From: Leishmania martiniquensis
Taxonomy: Eukaryota > Euglenozoa > Kinetoplastea > Trypanosomatida > Trypanosomatidae
Reading direction: 5' to 3'
Length of the DNA stretch: 64,000 nucleotides
NCBI RefSeq assembly: GCF_017916325.1
Contig: NC_090162.1
Location: 198,501 to 262,500, forward strand
Part shown: positions 53,351 to 61,586 of the stretch, one piece after another
How the letters are laid out: each line of letters begins with the position of its first letter
Position numbering within the stretch: position 1 is the stretch's first letter
Program-made: the position numbers and the translations under genes
The notes under the pieces: generated by a model
The model's input: the letters and a program-made list of their open reading frames with translations, nothing else
What the model was told of the DNA's origin: nothing
Databases searched by the model: none

Positions 53351-54766
53351 ATGCCACCGTATTCCAAAGGATTGCTGGTTTCTGCGGACCTGACGCCGCC
53401 ATCCTCGCAGCGGTTGGGCCGCCAGGCGAGAAGAGGGGCCAGCACCTCTTCCATTCTGCAGGAGCTCCCGTCGGAGGTTCTCATACCGACTTTTCTCCTC
53501 TTAGTGCTGTCCAGCATTACCGTGACAGCCGTGAACGCTGTGTTCAACATCTTCGCCCATCGAGATCGTATGGTGATGGAGGCATTCCAGCAATGGCGCC
53601 GCGTGCTGTGGATGAGTAGGGCTGCTCACATTGTGGAGGCGCCATCTGCCGAGCAGGCTCACCGAATGACGCAGACGCACCACGCGGCTGCGGTGACGGC
53701 AAGTGCCACCCCTGCGATGCCGTCCGCCGAGCTGTACAACAGCGCCGCCTTCTTCCGTGGGATTTCCGCCCCAACAGACCCTACCGCGTCTAACGCTGGC
53801 GTCGGGACATCTTCTGCGACAGACATTGTCATAGTTGATCTGAGTGGAGGTGGCGGCTCAGCAATGACTGCTCCGCACGTGGGGCCGGCAGCCGTGCACG
53901 CCGGAAATGCAGAAGGACGGGCAGAAATAGAGGTGTACCACGAGGAGAACCCGCCCGCGGCTGTGCCCGCGCCTGTTGTTGCCGAGGTCCTCACCAACAC
54001 AATGGAGGCGGTGCGGCGTGAGAGCCAGCGCGTCATCTTTGAGTTCCACCCGTACTACATAATCCTCTGTGCCATCAAGGCGTTTGCGATGCTCATTTAT
54101 ATTCAGTACCACTTTGGACCCATCAAGGGGGGCTGGCGCCGCTTCTGCGTCTGCGGTGCGGCCAACATCTTCTCAGGCCTTCTCACCCCGGTGTGGGAGT
54201 ACGCCATGATGCTGCTTCTACCGCTGGACGTCGACCGCGCCCGTCCGGTGGTGGTGAAGGAGGAGGAAAAGGCGGACTCCGTCTTCATCGTGGAGCTGCT
54301 GCTGCGCATCAGCAGACTCGAGCTGAACGACTTACCGACTGTTCTAATGCAGGGCACGGCGTTTGTGGCGTTCGCTGCGGTGTTGGTGCCGCTTTTTGGC
54401 GTCTTCTGCTCGTCCGGACTTCTCCGGTACATGTGGATCTACATGCCCCTGTGGGTCGCATACTTGGTGGCGCGCCATGTCTACTACAAGGGCGCCGGAT
54501 CCCCTCCTTCTTCGCGGGCGCGCAACGCCGCGGCCGTTGTGGGCATGACGAACGAGATGTTGAAGGCATTCCTGATGAAGGCGCTCACAGTGCTCGTGCT
54601 GCTCTTCACGGTACAGTCCAGCTTCTTGCTGGGCCTGGGCTGGGCGGAGGGGGCGACGTACAACAGAGGGCTGCAGTACATGACAGAGCACGAGTTCGGC
54701 TTCCATGCAGGCGCCTTCGCTTCCTCGTTTCAGAAGGTGTGTCTGCTGAGCCAGTTATTCCTGTAA
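53351..54766 (+). CDS. Multi-pass membrane protein of unknown function (471 aa)
   Basis: The first in-frame ATG is at 53351, 163 bases after a good splice acceptor; the preceding open frame has no Met and is trimmed. A hydrophobic segment at about 43-67 is followed by a hydrophilic Ala/Thr/Ser-rich loop of about 165 residues. Then come hydrophobic stretches at about 235-255, 266-293, 332-355, 359-378 and 405-430, so five or six membrane helices are likely. Notable phrases are FHPYYIILCAIKAFAMLIYI, GPIKGGWRRFCVCGAANIFS and SSFLLGLGWAEGATY. The repeated aromatic and Gly content in the helices suggests an integral membrane protein with a conserved core rather than a chance frame. I do not recognise the family. 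There is no clear signal peptide or GPI signal. Confidence 0.8.
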   Translation: MPPYSKGLLVSADLTPPSSQRLGRQARRGASTSSILQELPSEVLIPTFLLLVLSSITVTAVNAVFNIFAHRDRMVMEAFQQWRRVLWMSRAAHIVEAPSAEQAHRMTQTHHAAAVTASATPAMPSAELYNSAAFFRGISAPTDPTASNAGVGTSSATDIVIVDLSGGGGSAMTAPHVGPAAVHAGNAEGRAEIEVYHEENPPAAVPAPVVAEVLTNTMEAVRRESQRVIFEFHPYYIILCAIKAFAMLIYIQYHFGPIKGGWRRFCVCGAANIFSGLLTPVWEYAMMLLLPLDVDRARPVVVKEEEKADSVFIVELLLRISRLELNDLPTVLMQGTAFVAFAAVLVPLFGVFCSSGLLRYMWIYMPLWVAYLVARHVYYKGAGSPPSSRARNAAAVVGMTNEMLKAFLMKALTVLVLLFTVQSSFLLGLGWAEGATYNRGLQYMTEHEFGFHAGAFASSFQKVCLLSQLFL

Positions 54767-55423
54767 ACGTTTCGCAGCCGCACCCGCGCCGCCACAGGGC
54801 GTTTTTTTCTCCCTATCGCTGATGCACGCGTCTGCTGTACAGCGTTGAATACATTCGCCCGCGCAAGGCGTAGGGTCGATGCTCCGCCTATCCTTCCTGC
54901 CCTACACGTACGCGTGCAGAGGAGCAGAATATACTGCATCTCTCACCCCTTTTTGGTATGAAAGGGGTATTCGGTGCGATGACTCTCGATTGAGGGCGTG
55001 AGTATGTGGTGCTGCCCCTATTGGGTGGTTCGCAGTGTTGCCATTGCCGGACACGTATGTGTATGCTACGTCGTGCGGCAGGCCATCCGCCTCGCCTCAT
55101 CCCCATCACTCGTTTTCGCTACTTTAGCACGCCCCCTTCCCCCCCTCTGTCATGTTAGCCCGTTTGCGGTGATGTCTGCCGTGACTGAGCCCTTCGACGA
55201 CCATGTTCCTCCCTTTAACTTTCCATGTTCCTCCCTTTACTAGGTCGCCTTTGGCGCATCTCCGTGCACACGGCGGCGGCGGCAGCAGCAGCAGCGGCGG
55301 GCGAGTGTTTCACCAAAACATCGTGCGCGGAGGAACGCGGACAGCTCAGTGCTGCCCCACTTCTCTGCCAGTGTGGCGCACCGCTTAGTTTTTTCCCCCT
55401 TTCTCAAGACCTGACGCGCAGTG
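54767..55423. other. Intergenic region
   Basis: No gene is seen. The region contains a duplicated C/T-rich segment with a splice acceptor at 55203-55243 and a CAG/CGG run near 55271-55300 in the likely 5' UTR. Confidence 0.6.
55203..55243 (+). promoter_or_regulatory. Candidate spliced-leader acceptor with a duplicated pyrimidine tract
   Basis: A C/T-rich segment beginning CATGTTCCTCCCTTTA occurs twice, about 22 bases apart. The second copy runs into TAG with AG at 55242-55243. The predicted 5' UTR is about 180 bases, to the ATG at 55424. Confidence 0.55.
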
Positions 55424-58102
55424 ATGTTGCGCTTCCCAAAGCGATTACACGAGGCACGCGACGCATGCTGGATGGCGCTGGGCGCCTCTTGTCGCGGTGT
55501 GTCATTGACGCCGCGGCGCATGCAACTGCAGCATCGCGACCGCATTCTCGGCTCACACGGCGCCGGCCTTGTGAATCATCAGTCGATGGCGACGATGGAT
55601 ATCCCCTCGAACTTACCGCGCGCGCAGAACGCGGCGCCGGCAGCAGACCTTTTTCGAACTAAAGTACACGAGGGCCTCGGTACCAGCGAAAGAGATCCCT
55701 ACCTGCGCACTCTGCCGAATCAAGAGTCTCGGCCACCGGAGAGCTCCGTGCTCAGTGCCGCTGCGGCAAGTGCGCCATCGCTGGAGGAGCGCTGCTTCCT
55801 GCCGAAGAAGTGGGGAACGCTGCAGTACTGGCTCGGCGATAAGTACCCGCGCCTGCCTCTCTTCCTCGACGAGCTGCTCGTGAAGGATGCACTGCCTGTA
55901 TCACCTGCTGCGGAGGCCATGGTGCAGAGCTTTGCAGCCGAGGTGATTCCAGCCATGGCGAAGCAGGCCGGTCCAGGCGTCGAGGAGAAGCTGAGTGTGC
56001 TATGGAAGCAAGCAGTTCAGGCGTACGGCCAGCTGAACACGTCTCATGTCTTTGACAAGGTTGCCTTCGAGCGCGAGCTTGCCGCGCTGCACGCGCGCTA
56101 CCAGGCGGACATGTTGGCGTTGTCACCGCGCGAGGATGGCGCTCTGGCCCTTGAGGTGCTTCGCCGGAAGGCCGTTGCGAAGCGGAACGCCTTTCTGCAG
56201 GAAGGGCTACTGCCGCTGGTAAGTGACTGCCCCTACTTCAGCTATGGCGATGGCGTGTGGCGCGTATTCTTCGACAGCGTTCAGGCCCAAAAGAAAGAGC
56301 TCTTCTCCTCCGACAGGTCGCCAGTTAATGCGACACTCGGCTTTGTGTGGGAGGCGCTCATGTTGGAAGATGCTGTGCGCACCCCTGCCATGACGGCACC
56401 CGTCGCCCTCTACTTGCTGCTCGTGTCTATCGCAGAAAGGCAGAGATGCGCTCCTGCGGAGCTCACGGCCGCTTCGTCTCACCTCGACGACTGTATTGAG
56501 ACCGCGCAGCAACACGCGGTGTGTGTACCGTTCGCCAACGTGCAGCCGATTGTGAAACGCCGTTTCGCCACAGAGGCGGTGAAGGGGCTGCTGCGAGAGA
56601 TGAAGGGGTGCCGTCAGCTTGCAAAGGCGCTGCGTTCCGCTAGGCTGCATGACTTGAGCCGCGACGCCGCGCTCTGTGAGGCGATGCTGGACGACCGCCA
56701 GCTCTTGCGGGCGGATGTGGAAGATATGGTGGAGCGCTTTGACAGCACCGCTGAGGTGAAATCACTGTTACACTCGCTGATGAGCGGGACTCACAGCGCC
56801 GTCAAGGAGCATCTTCTTCGCGTCTTCCAGCTCCCTGACGACGCAAGCCATAGCAACCAGCTGGTGGACTGGGACGCTGCCATGTCTGCCATCGACTGGC
56901 CTCACCGCTGGCGCGAGCATGCCCGTGAGCTCCTTTCCGACCCAGCCACGTTGGAGGCGGTGTATCGCCTGCTCAGGAACGCGACTGGCGCAAAGCACGC
57001 CACCAAGCGACTCTTTAGCGAGGAGTACGCGGCAGAGGTGGAGGCAACGCTGCATCGACGCAAGGAGCGGGCCAATGGGCGCAAAGTCAGGGTGGAGCAG
57101 CTTGTTCGAAAGCTTACGTCATATGAACAAGTAGACATCACGCTTGCCGTGCTGCGTGAGGCGGGGGTGTCGCTGCAGGAACTCGAACGTGCCGAGTCAG
57201 CCACCGCGCAGCAGGGCAGCAGGCACTGTCCTCAGGTCGACAAGGGGGTGCTCGACCTCCTTTTGGACGCTATTCGCCAGCGCCACCCATCCTGGGTGAA
57301 GTCAGGCGTCCTCCCGGCGAGCACCTCTGCGGCGGCCAAGTCGCCGGTGTGGTACTTGGAGTGCATGACCCGTGTATACATTCGCCTTTCCTACGTCCCG
57401 CAGGCGGCAGCGGCTCTCATCGCGCAGCGCACACGCCGCCGCATCGGCCCTGTCGGGACGGAACCGACCCAGTTCAATGTGCCGACGGAAATGGGCATGG
57501 TGGAGCAGTACGACAATCTACAGTACAAGCGGTACGACTGGCAGGGCTGGTATCAACGCATGGTGGATGTGCACAACCGAAACGTCTCCCTCAAATGCCG
57601 TCTCGACGATTTGAAGCGGCTAGACGCCTACGGAAACCCGTTTCTGGAGATGCAAGCGGAGCGGCGCTTGCGCATCATCGCCGACGACCGCGTTGGCATG
57701 GGCGTCTTGAAGCTTGACAGTGACAAATTCGAGGACCAGTCTGACAATGTCACTTACGGCTCGACGAAGCTGTCTGAGGTGCTGGCGGATGCTCGCAAGG
57801 CGCAGTTGGGCAAGGAGTACTGGCCGACGGTCGAGGTTAAAGTGCGCCGGCCGTCTGGGCAGAGCAAGACGTACTACTCTGTTCTCGATGATGCCCGAAT
57901 CGAGTCGAAGAGCAAGGAGCTCTACGAGAAGTACCGCGAGGCGAAGAAACGCAGCCTCTTCGTTACACCCATGGATCTGTGGTTGGATGTGAAAGGTATG
58001 CAGGTGCGCCAGACCGTGAAGACGGCCGACACACTAGGCTACACAGCAGACTCTCTGCATGACACGATGGACGCCGACAAGGACGCGACGACATCGACGT
58101 AG
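55424..58102 (+). CDS. Large, probably mitochondrial protein of unknown function (892 aa)
   Basis: The ATG at 55424 is preceded by an in-frame GTG at 55421, which was not used. The N terminus (MLRFPKRLHEARD, then CRGVSLTPRR) is Arg-rich with few acids, as in a mitochondrial targeting peptide. Residues 45-115 are Ala/Pro/Ser-rich. The body from about 125 (KKWGTLQYWLGDKYPRLPLF) to the end looks folded and mainly helical, with well-conserved-looking aromatic phrases such as YKRYDWQGWYQRMVDVHNR and GKEYWPTVEVKVRRPSGQSK. There are no membrane helices or catalytic motifs. Large proteins of this kind are common in the trypanosomatid mitochondrial ribosome and its assembly intermediates, so such a role is possible, but I cannot assign one. 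The gene has normal codon use and no interruption. Confidence 0.85.
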   Translation: MLRFPKRLHEARDACWMALGASCRGVSLTPRRMQLQHRDRILGSHGAGLVNHQSMATMDIPSNLPRAQNAAPAADLFRTKVHEGLGTSERDPYLRTLPNQESRPPESSVLSAAAASAPSLEERCFLPKKWGTLQYWLGDKYPRLPLFLDELLVKDALPVSPAAEAMVQSFAAEVIPAMAKQAGPGVEEKLSVLWKQAVQAYGQLNTSHVFDKVAFERELAALHARYQADMLALSPREDGALALEVLRRKAVAKRNAFLQEGLLPLVSDCPYFSYGDGVWRVFFDSVQAQKKELFSSDRSPVNATLGFVWEALMLEDAVRTPAMTAPVALYLLLVSIAERQRCAPAELTAASSHLDDCIETAQQHAVCVPFANVQPIVKRRFATEAVKGLLREMKGCRQLAKALRSARLHDLSRDAALCEAMLDDRQLLRADVEDMVERFDSTAEVKSLLHSLMSGTHSAVKEHLLRVFQLPDDASHSNQLVDWDAAMSAIDWPHRWREHARELLSDPATLEAVYRLLRNATGAKHATKRLFSEEYAAEVEATLHRRKERANGRKVRVEQLVRKLTSYEQVDITLAVLREAGVSLQELERAESATAQQGSRHCPQVDKGVLDLLLDAIRQRHPSWVKSGVLPASTSAAAKSPVWYLECMTRVYIRLSYVPQAAAALIAQRTRRRIGPVGTEPTQFNVPTEMGMVEQYDNLQYKRYDWQGWYQRMVDVHNRNVSLKCRLDDLKRLDAYGNPFLEMQAERRLRIIADDRVGMGVLKLDSDKFEDQSDNVTYGSTKLSEVLADARKAQLGKEYWPTVEVKVRRPSGQSKTYYSVLDDARIESKSKELYEKYREAKKRSLFVTPMDLWLDVKGMQVRQTVKTADTLGYTADSLHDTMDADKDATTST

Positions 58103-58340
58103 ACTTCACAGAAGGCCGGCGGGGGGCCGGCGCGTGCTTGAGCGTGGGTCTTTTTTTTCATTATTGTTGTGTGTGTGTGTGTCACGGAGAGGGAGGGGGG
58201 AGGGAGGGGGAGCAGCAAGACGAATCAGAAGAGGGCGTCACTCAGGAGGGGAGAGCGAGGGCACTGTGTACGTTAGCTCTGCTCGTAGCACTCAGCGGCC
58301 AGTGAGCGGCGTCGCTCCATTTTACCCTTCTCCTCCTCTG

Positions 58341-58366
58341 TCCTGCCCTGCCCTGCCCTGCCCTCC
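58341..58366. repeat. CCTGC pentanucleotide tandem repeat
   Basis: About five consecutive CCTGC units are read directly, in spacer DNA. Confidence 0.85.
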
Positions 58367-59043
58367 CCTCTCCCCGCCCCCTCCTCCCTTTCTTCTCTTC
58401 GAGCATGCGCATTGTCTGGTGTGCAACAGCACCTGCGCTCTTTACTGCGCTCGAGTGGGACGGAGGTGGGAGGCGGAAGCGGCGCCGATACCGATCTTCA
58501 TCGCCCTCGTATCTCCTCCATAAAGGATGAGAAGAAAACGGATCTCCTTATTCGGAGGCAGTAGCAGCCCTTCGCCCCCCTCCTCCACCCTCTGGTTGCG
58601 GCCCTGCCGTCTTGCGTCCTACATGAAGTCGAGTGTCTTCGCCTTGGGGTGTAGGTCTTCATGCTCCATCGATTGCATGCGACACTGTGCCAATGAAGGA
58701 GCGCCCCTCCCCGCCTTCTTCGCAGCCTTGCATGGCCACTCTTCTTCGCTTCATTTCGCGACGCCTGTCCGCGGCCCCCTCCCTCACGCTGCCGCATGGT
58801 CGAGGTTTTCCAGCGCTGCTTTTGTGGTGCATCTGGGGCGAACGCTATCGTCGCCACAAGCACACGACCCATGCAGAGAGGTGGTGGATGGCTACTGAGC
58901 GAAATGTCGTTGGCAGCTCGTCTGGCTCCCCTCTCCATTCACAGCACAGACCCAAAGACATACAGTTCAATACCTGCTCGCACCTGATAGCAAAGGGGCC
59001 GCATTCAGTACACACTTGGGTTGGTCCAGGCAGCTAACAGCTC

Positions 59044-59080
59044 CTCTTGACCCCTCTTCCCCCTTCTTTTTCTTCTGCAG
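59044..59080 (+). promoter_or_regulatory. Candidate spliced-leader acceptor for the 317-aa gene
   Basis: A long T/C tract ends in TGCAG with AG at 59079-59080, one of the best acceptors in the window. The predicted 5' UTR is about 244 bases. Confidence 0.65.
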
Positions 59081-59324
59081 CGTAGACGCATAGAAACTCT
59101 GTCATCGGTCCTTTGCAGGCGCTGTGGCGCAGGGCGTTTCCGCCCTCCCCTCCCCTCCCCCGACAGCGACTGCATCGACCCATCGCTTCGCTGGTGATGC
59201 TTCCCCCCTTCCCTCAGTTGCTTCCAGAGGCGGTGGATTAGACGTCTCTGTTCTTGCATGAGGTAGCGTCCTATGCCTGAGCAAGCGTGGGCGGCTCCGT
59301 TGGCGCATCTCTTCTTCTATCTTC

Positions 59325-60278
59325 ATGTCCGGCGTATCATCGCCTTACTCTGCAATGGAGACCGCCAATGGCACCTCCGTCGCGCACGCGGCACTTGAGC
59401 ACGAGCGAGTGCGGCGCGACAATGCGCGGGAGCGCTACGTGCAAGCCCTCGAAGCATATGAAGCAGGCTGCATAGCGCGCAGACGCCGTCGGCTTGTCAT
59501 AGAGTCGCACAAGCACACACTACGGCTACTGCAGCGTGTTGTTGAGAGTGTGAAGAGTGTCGAAGAAGCTACCTTGAAGGAGTCATTGCCGGTTCGAGAG
59601 GCCACCATCACAGCTGCCGAGCTCCTGCTAGCATCTTCATGTTACACGAGGGCCGAGCAAGGGCTGCTGACTTTGCTGGTGCGTGAGAAGCGTCAAAATG
59701 AATTCTTACAGGCTGGTGTATCAGCTGTGCCGTCGCCTGCGCCTGAGGCACCTCCCATCGCACCAGCTGTCTCAGCACAGTCGCAGGTTGAAGGGCCTCT
59801 CGAATCATCGCCAGGGCAGCTCATGATGCTCCCAATCCTTTTCCTGGCTGCCATGCGACTCGACTACGGGACTCTGTTGCGTCAGCAGCGGTTGCCTCTA
59901 TTTTCGGAGGTGGCGCGTGCTGAGCGGGTCATCTACGCCTCTCGTCGGGGCGCCAGGGAGGGGCGTGCGCCGGTTGCCGCACCGGCGACTACGCTGCAAC
60001 AGTACCGAACGCACGTGGCAGAGGCACGGGCCTTATCCGCTAGCGTGTGGGCGACGCAGCAGTCCCTTCAAGGTCGCCTGTATCACCTACATCAGGTGCT
60101 AAGCCGACGCACACCTGTTCACGCCGATCGCGGCGTGTACGTGGATGCCGGTGTCGCGGAAGAGATACTAACACAGCTTCGGCGAGAGCTCTCCGTTGGT
60201 TGCGTCACGTTGCTGCGTATTCTCTGCCAGAACGGGGGCGGCGCGTTTGACGAGCGTGGGCGACTGATTGTTCTGTGA
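59325..60278 (+). CDS. Small protein of unknown function (317 aa)
   Basis: The ATG at 59325 opens the frame; a second ATG at residue 11 is an alternative start. The N-terminal 110 residues are charged and helical (HAALEHERVRRDNARERYVQ), with an Arg-rich cluster CIARRRRRLVIE near residue 50. Residues 140-170 are Pro/Ala-rich. A second ordered part (about 165-317) contains LMMLPILFLAAMRLDYGTLL, a mildly hydrophobic stretch too interrupted to be a firm membrane helix, and ends ERGRLIVL. The sequence is not low complexity and has coding-like third-position GC, which supports a real gene. I do not recognise the family. Confidence 0.75.
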   Translation: MSGVSSPYSAMETANGTSVAHAALEHERVRRDNARERYVQALEAYEAGCIARRRRRLVIESHKHTLRLLQRVVESVKSVEEATLKESLPVREATITAAELLLASSCYTRAEQGLLTLLVREKRQNEFLQAGVSAVPSPAPEAPPIAPAVSAQSQVEGPLESSPGQLMMLPILFLAAMRLDYGTLLRQQRLPLFSEVARAERVIYASRRGAREGRAPVAAPATTLQQYRTHVAEARALSASVWATQQSLQGRLYHLHQVLSRRTPVHADRGVYVDAGVAEEILTQLRRELSVGCVTLLRILCQNGGGAFDERGRLIVL

Positions 60279-61082
60279 GGCTTCGTCTTGAAGGCTGGTT
60301 CATCTGTGAGCCGAGACGTACACATATACGCGTGAATATTTCTCCAGTCTCTGCTTCATCTAACTGTGCCAACGAGCTGCTGCTAGCAGCACACTGAACA
60401 GGGCCATTACCTTTTTTCCCTCTTACGCTGCGCTTGCGTGTGCTTTGCGATTATGCGGTCTGTAAGCACGACATGCGATACTGCTGCTGCGGCTGCTGCA
60501 GCGAAGTTCGTCTGCGTCATGCGCTGCATGGACGTGAAAATCGATATCCAAACACAGGCACGAAGAGGGACACGCGAGCAGATGACGCATCACCTCCTAT
60601 GCGCTACGCCGACGGTGCTCCGCAGCCGTCGTGAAGGCGATGTGTACCTTGTCAGGTGGCCTTGCGGGAGGCGGTGCCACGGCTCTCGCCTGGGCAGAGC
60701 CGTGCCCTTTCTCTCTCTCTCTTGCGAGAGGATGTCGCTCCCGTTCGTTCTCGCTCGAAAACGGCATGAATACGGATGGGGGGGGTATCGCACAGCATTT
60801 TTTTTTTGGAAATGCTCTTTGCTGCTCTGCCCAACACCCCCGTGCATTGGCGCTGGCTCTTCCTTCATCTCCATTCCACCATGTTGTTGCCTCGAAACTT
60901 CTCTTTCTCTGCGGCTGCGTTGGGGGCACCCCTCTCCTCTTCCCTCTCCCCCTCCGCACTGACCTGCACCGCGACGCGTTTTGCTGTGCTTTCCACCGAC
61001 TGCAACAGTGCCCCTCTCGTTCAGGCGACGCCTCTTGTGAATAACGTCATAAACAAACGCGCGGACATCTCAAACGGCAGCG
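60279..61082. other. Intergenic region
   Basis: No gene is seen. A nine-T run lies at 60800-60808 and C/T-rich DNA at 60925-60955. A plausible acceptor AG is at 61007-61008, 74 bases before the next ATG. Confidence 0.55.
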
Positions 61083-61586
61083 ATGAAAGTCGAGCTGACG
61101 TTGCAGTATCTGGACGAGTGGATGCTCCGCTGGCGTAAGTTCCAGACGGAGAGCGATTGGCAAATCGAGAAGAGCCGCCAGTGGTGGCGGAAGGCGAACA
61201 TTGCGACGGCCGGTGCAGTGATGGGGGGACTTGTTATGTACACCGCCGGCAATGCGACGATCCGCCGTCAGTTTGGTCCGCCGCACTTCTTCGACGTTGG
61301 CGTGGACGCCAGAATTAAGGAGGCCATTTCTGAGACCCTGACGAGCCGCTGGCGCTACACCCCGCAGGGGTACGGACGCCTGATGGTCGTGGGACTGCCC
61401 ACCTTCTTTGTCTTTGCGATTGGCGAGCACATCCAGGAGCGTCGCCGTCTACGCGCTTATGTGCGGCAGAGCACCGTGTTTGGTGAGCAGGCGCGCCGGC
61501 TCGTGCAGAATGGCAAGATCGAGGAATACCTGGCGGTGAACATTCAGGCTTCGCTCCCTCAGAACCAGAAGCAGCTTTACGCGTAA
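61083..61586 (+). CDS. Small membrane protein, possibly mitochondrial (167 aa)
   Basis: The ATG at 61083 opens a compact, non-repetitive 167-aa protein. Residues 1-36 are charged and Trp-rich (YLDEWMLRWRKFQTESDWQI). A hydrophobic segment at about 38-57 (NIATAGAVMGGLVMYTAGNA) and another at about 98-116 (GRLMVVGLPTFFVFAIGEHI) are likely membrane helices, separated by a soluble loop with FGPPHFFDVGVD. The C terminus is Arg/Gln-rich. The size, Trp content and two-helix layout recall accessory subunits of mitochondrial inner-membrane complexes, but no specific family is recognised and there is no clear cleavable targeting peptide. Confidence 0.82.
   Translation: MKVELTLQYLDEWMLRWRKFQTESDWQIEKSRQWWRKANIATAGAVMGGLVMYTAGNATIRRQFGPPHFFDVGVDARIKEAISETLTSRWRYTPQGYGRLMVVGLPTFFVFAIGEHIQERRRLRAYVRQSTVFGEQARRLVQNGKIEEYLAVNIQASLPQNQKQLYA

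Larger units (their letters stand above)
58103..59324. other. Intergenic region
   Basis: No gene is supported. A GT run (58167-58183) is followed by G/A-rich DNA (58184-58270), a CCTGC pentanucleotide repeat (58341-58366) and C/T-rich DNA. A strong splice acceptor candidate lies at 59044-59080. Confidence 0.6.
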
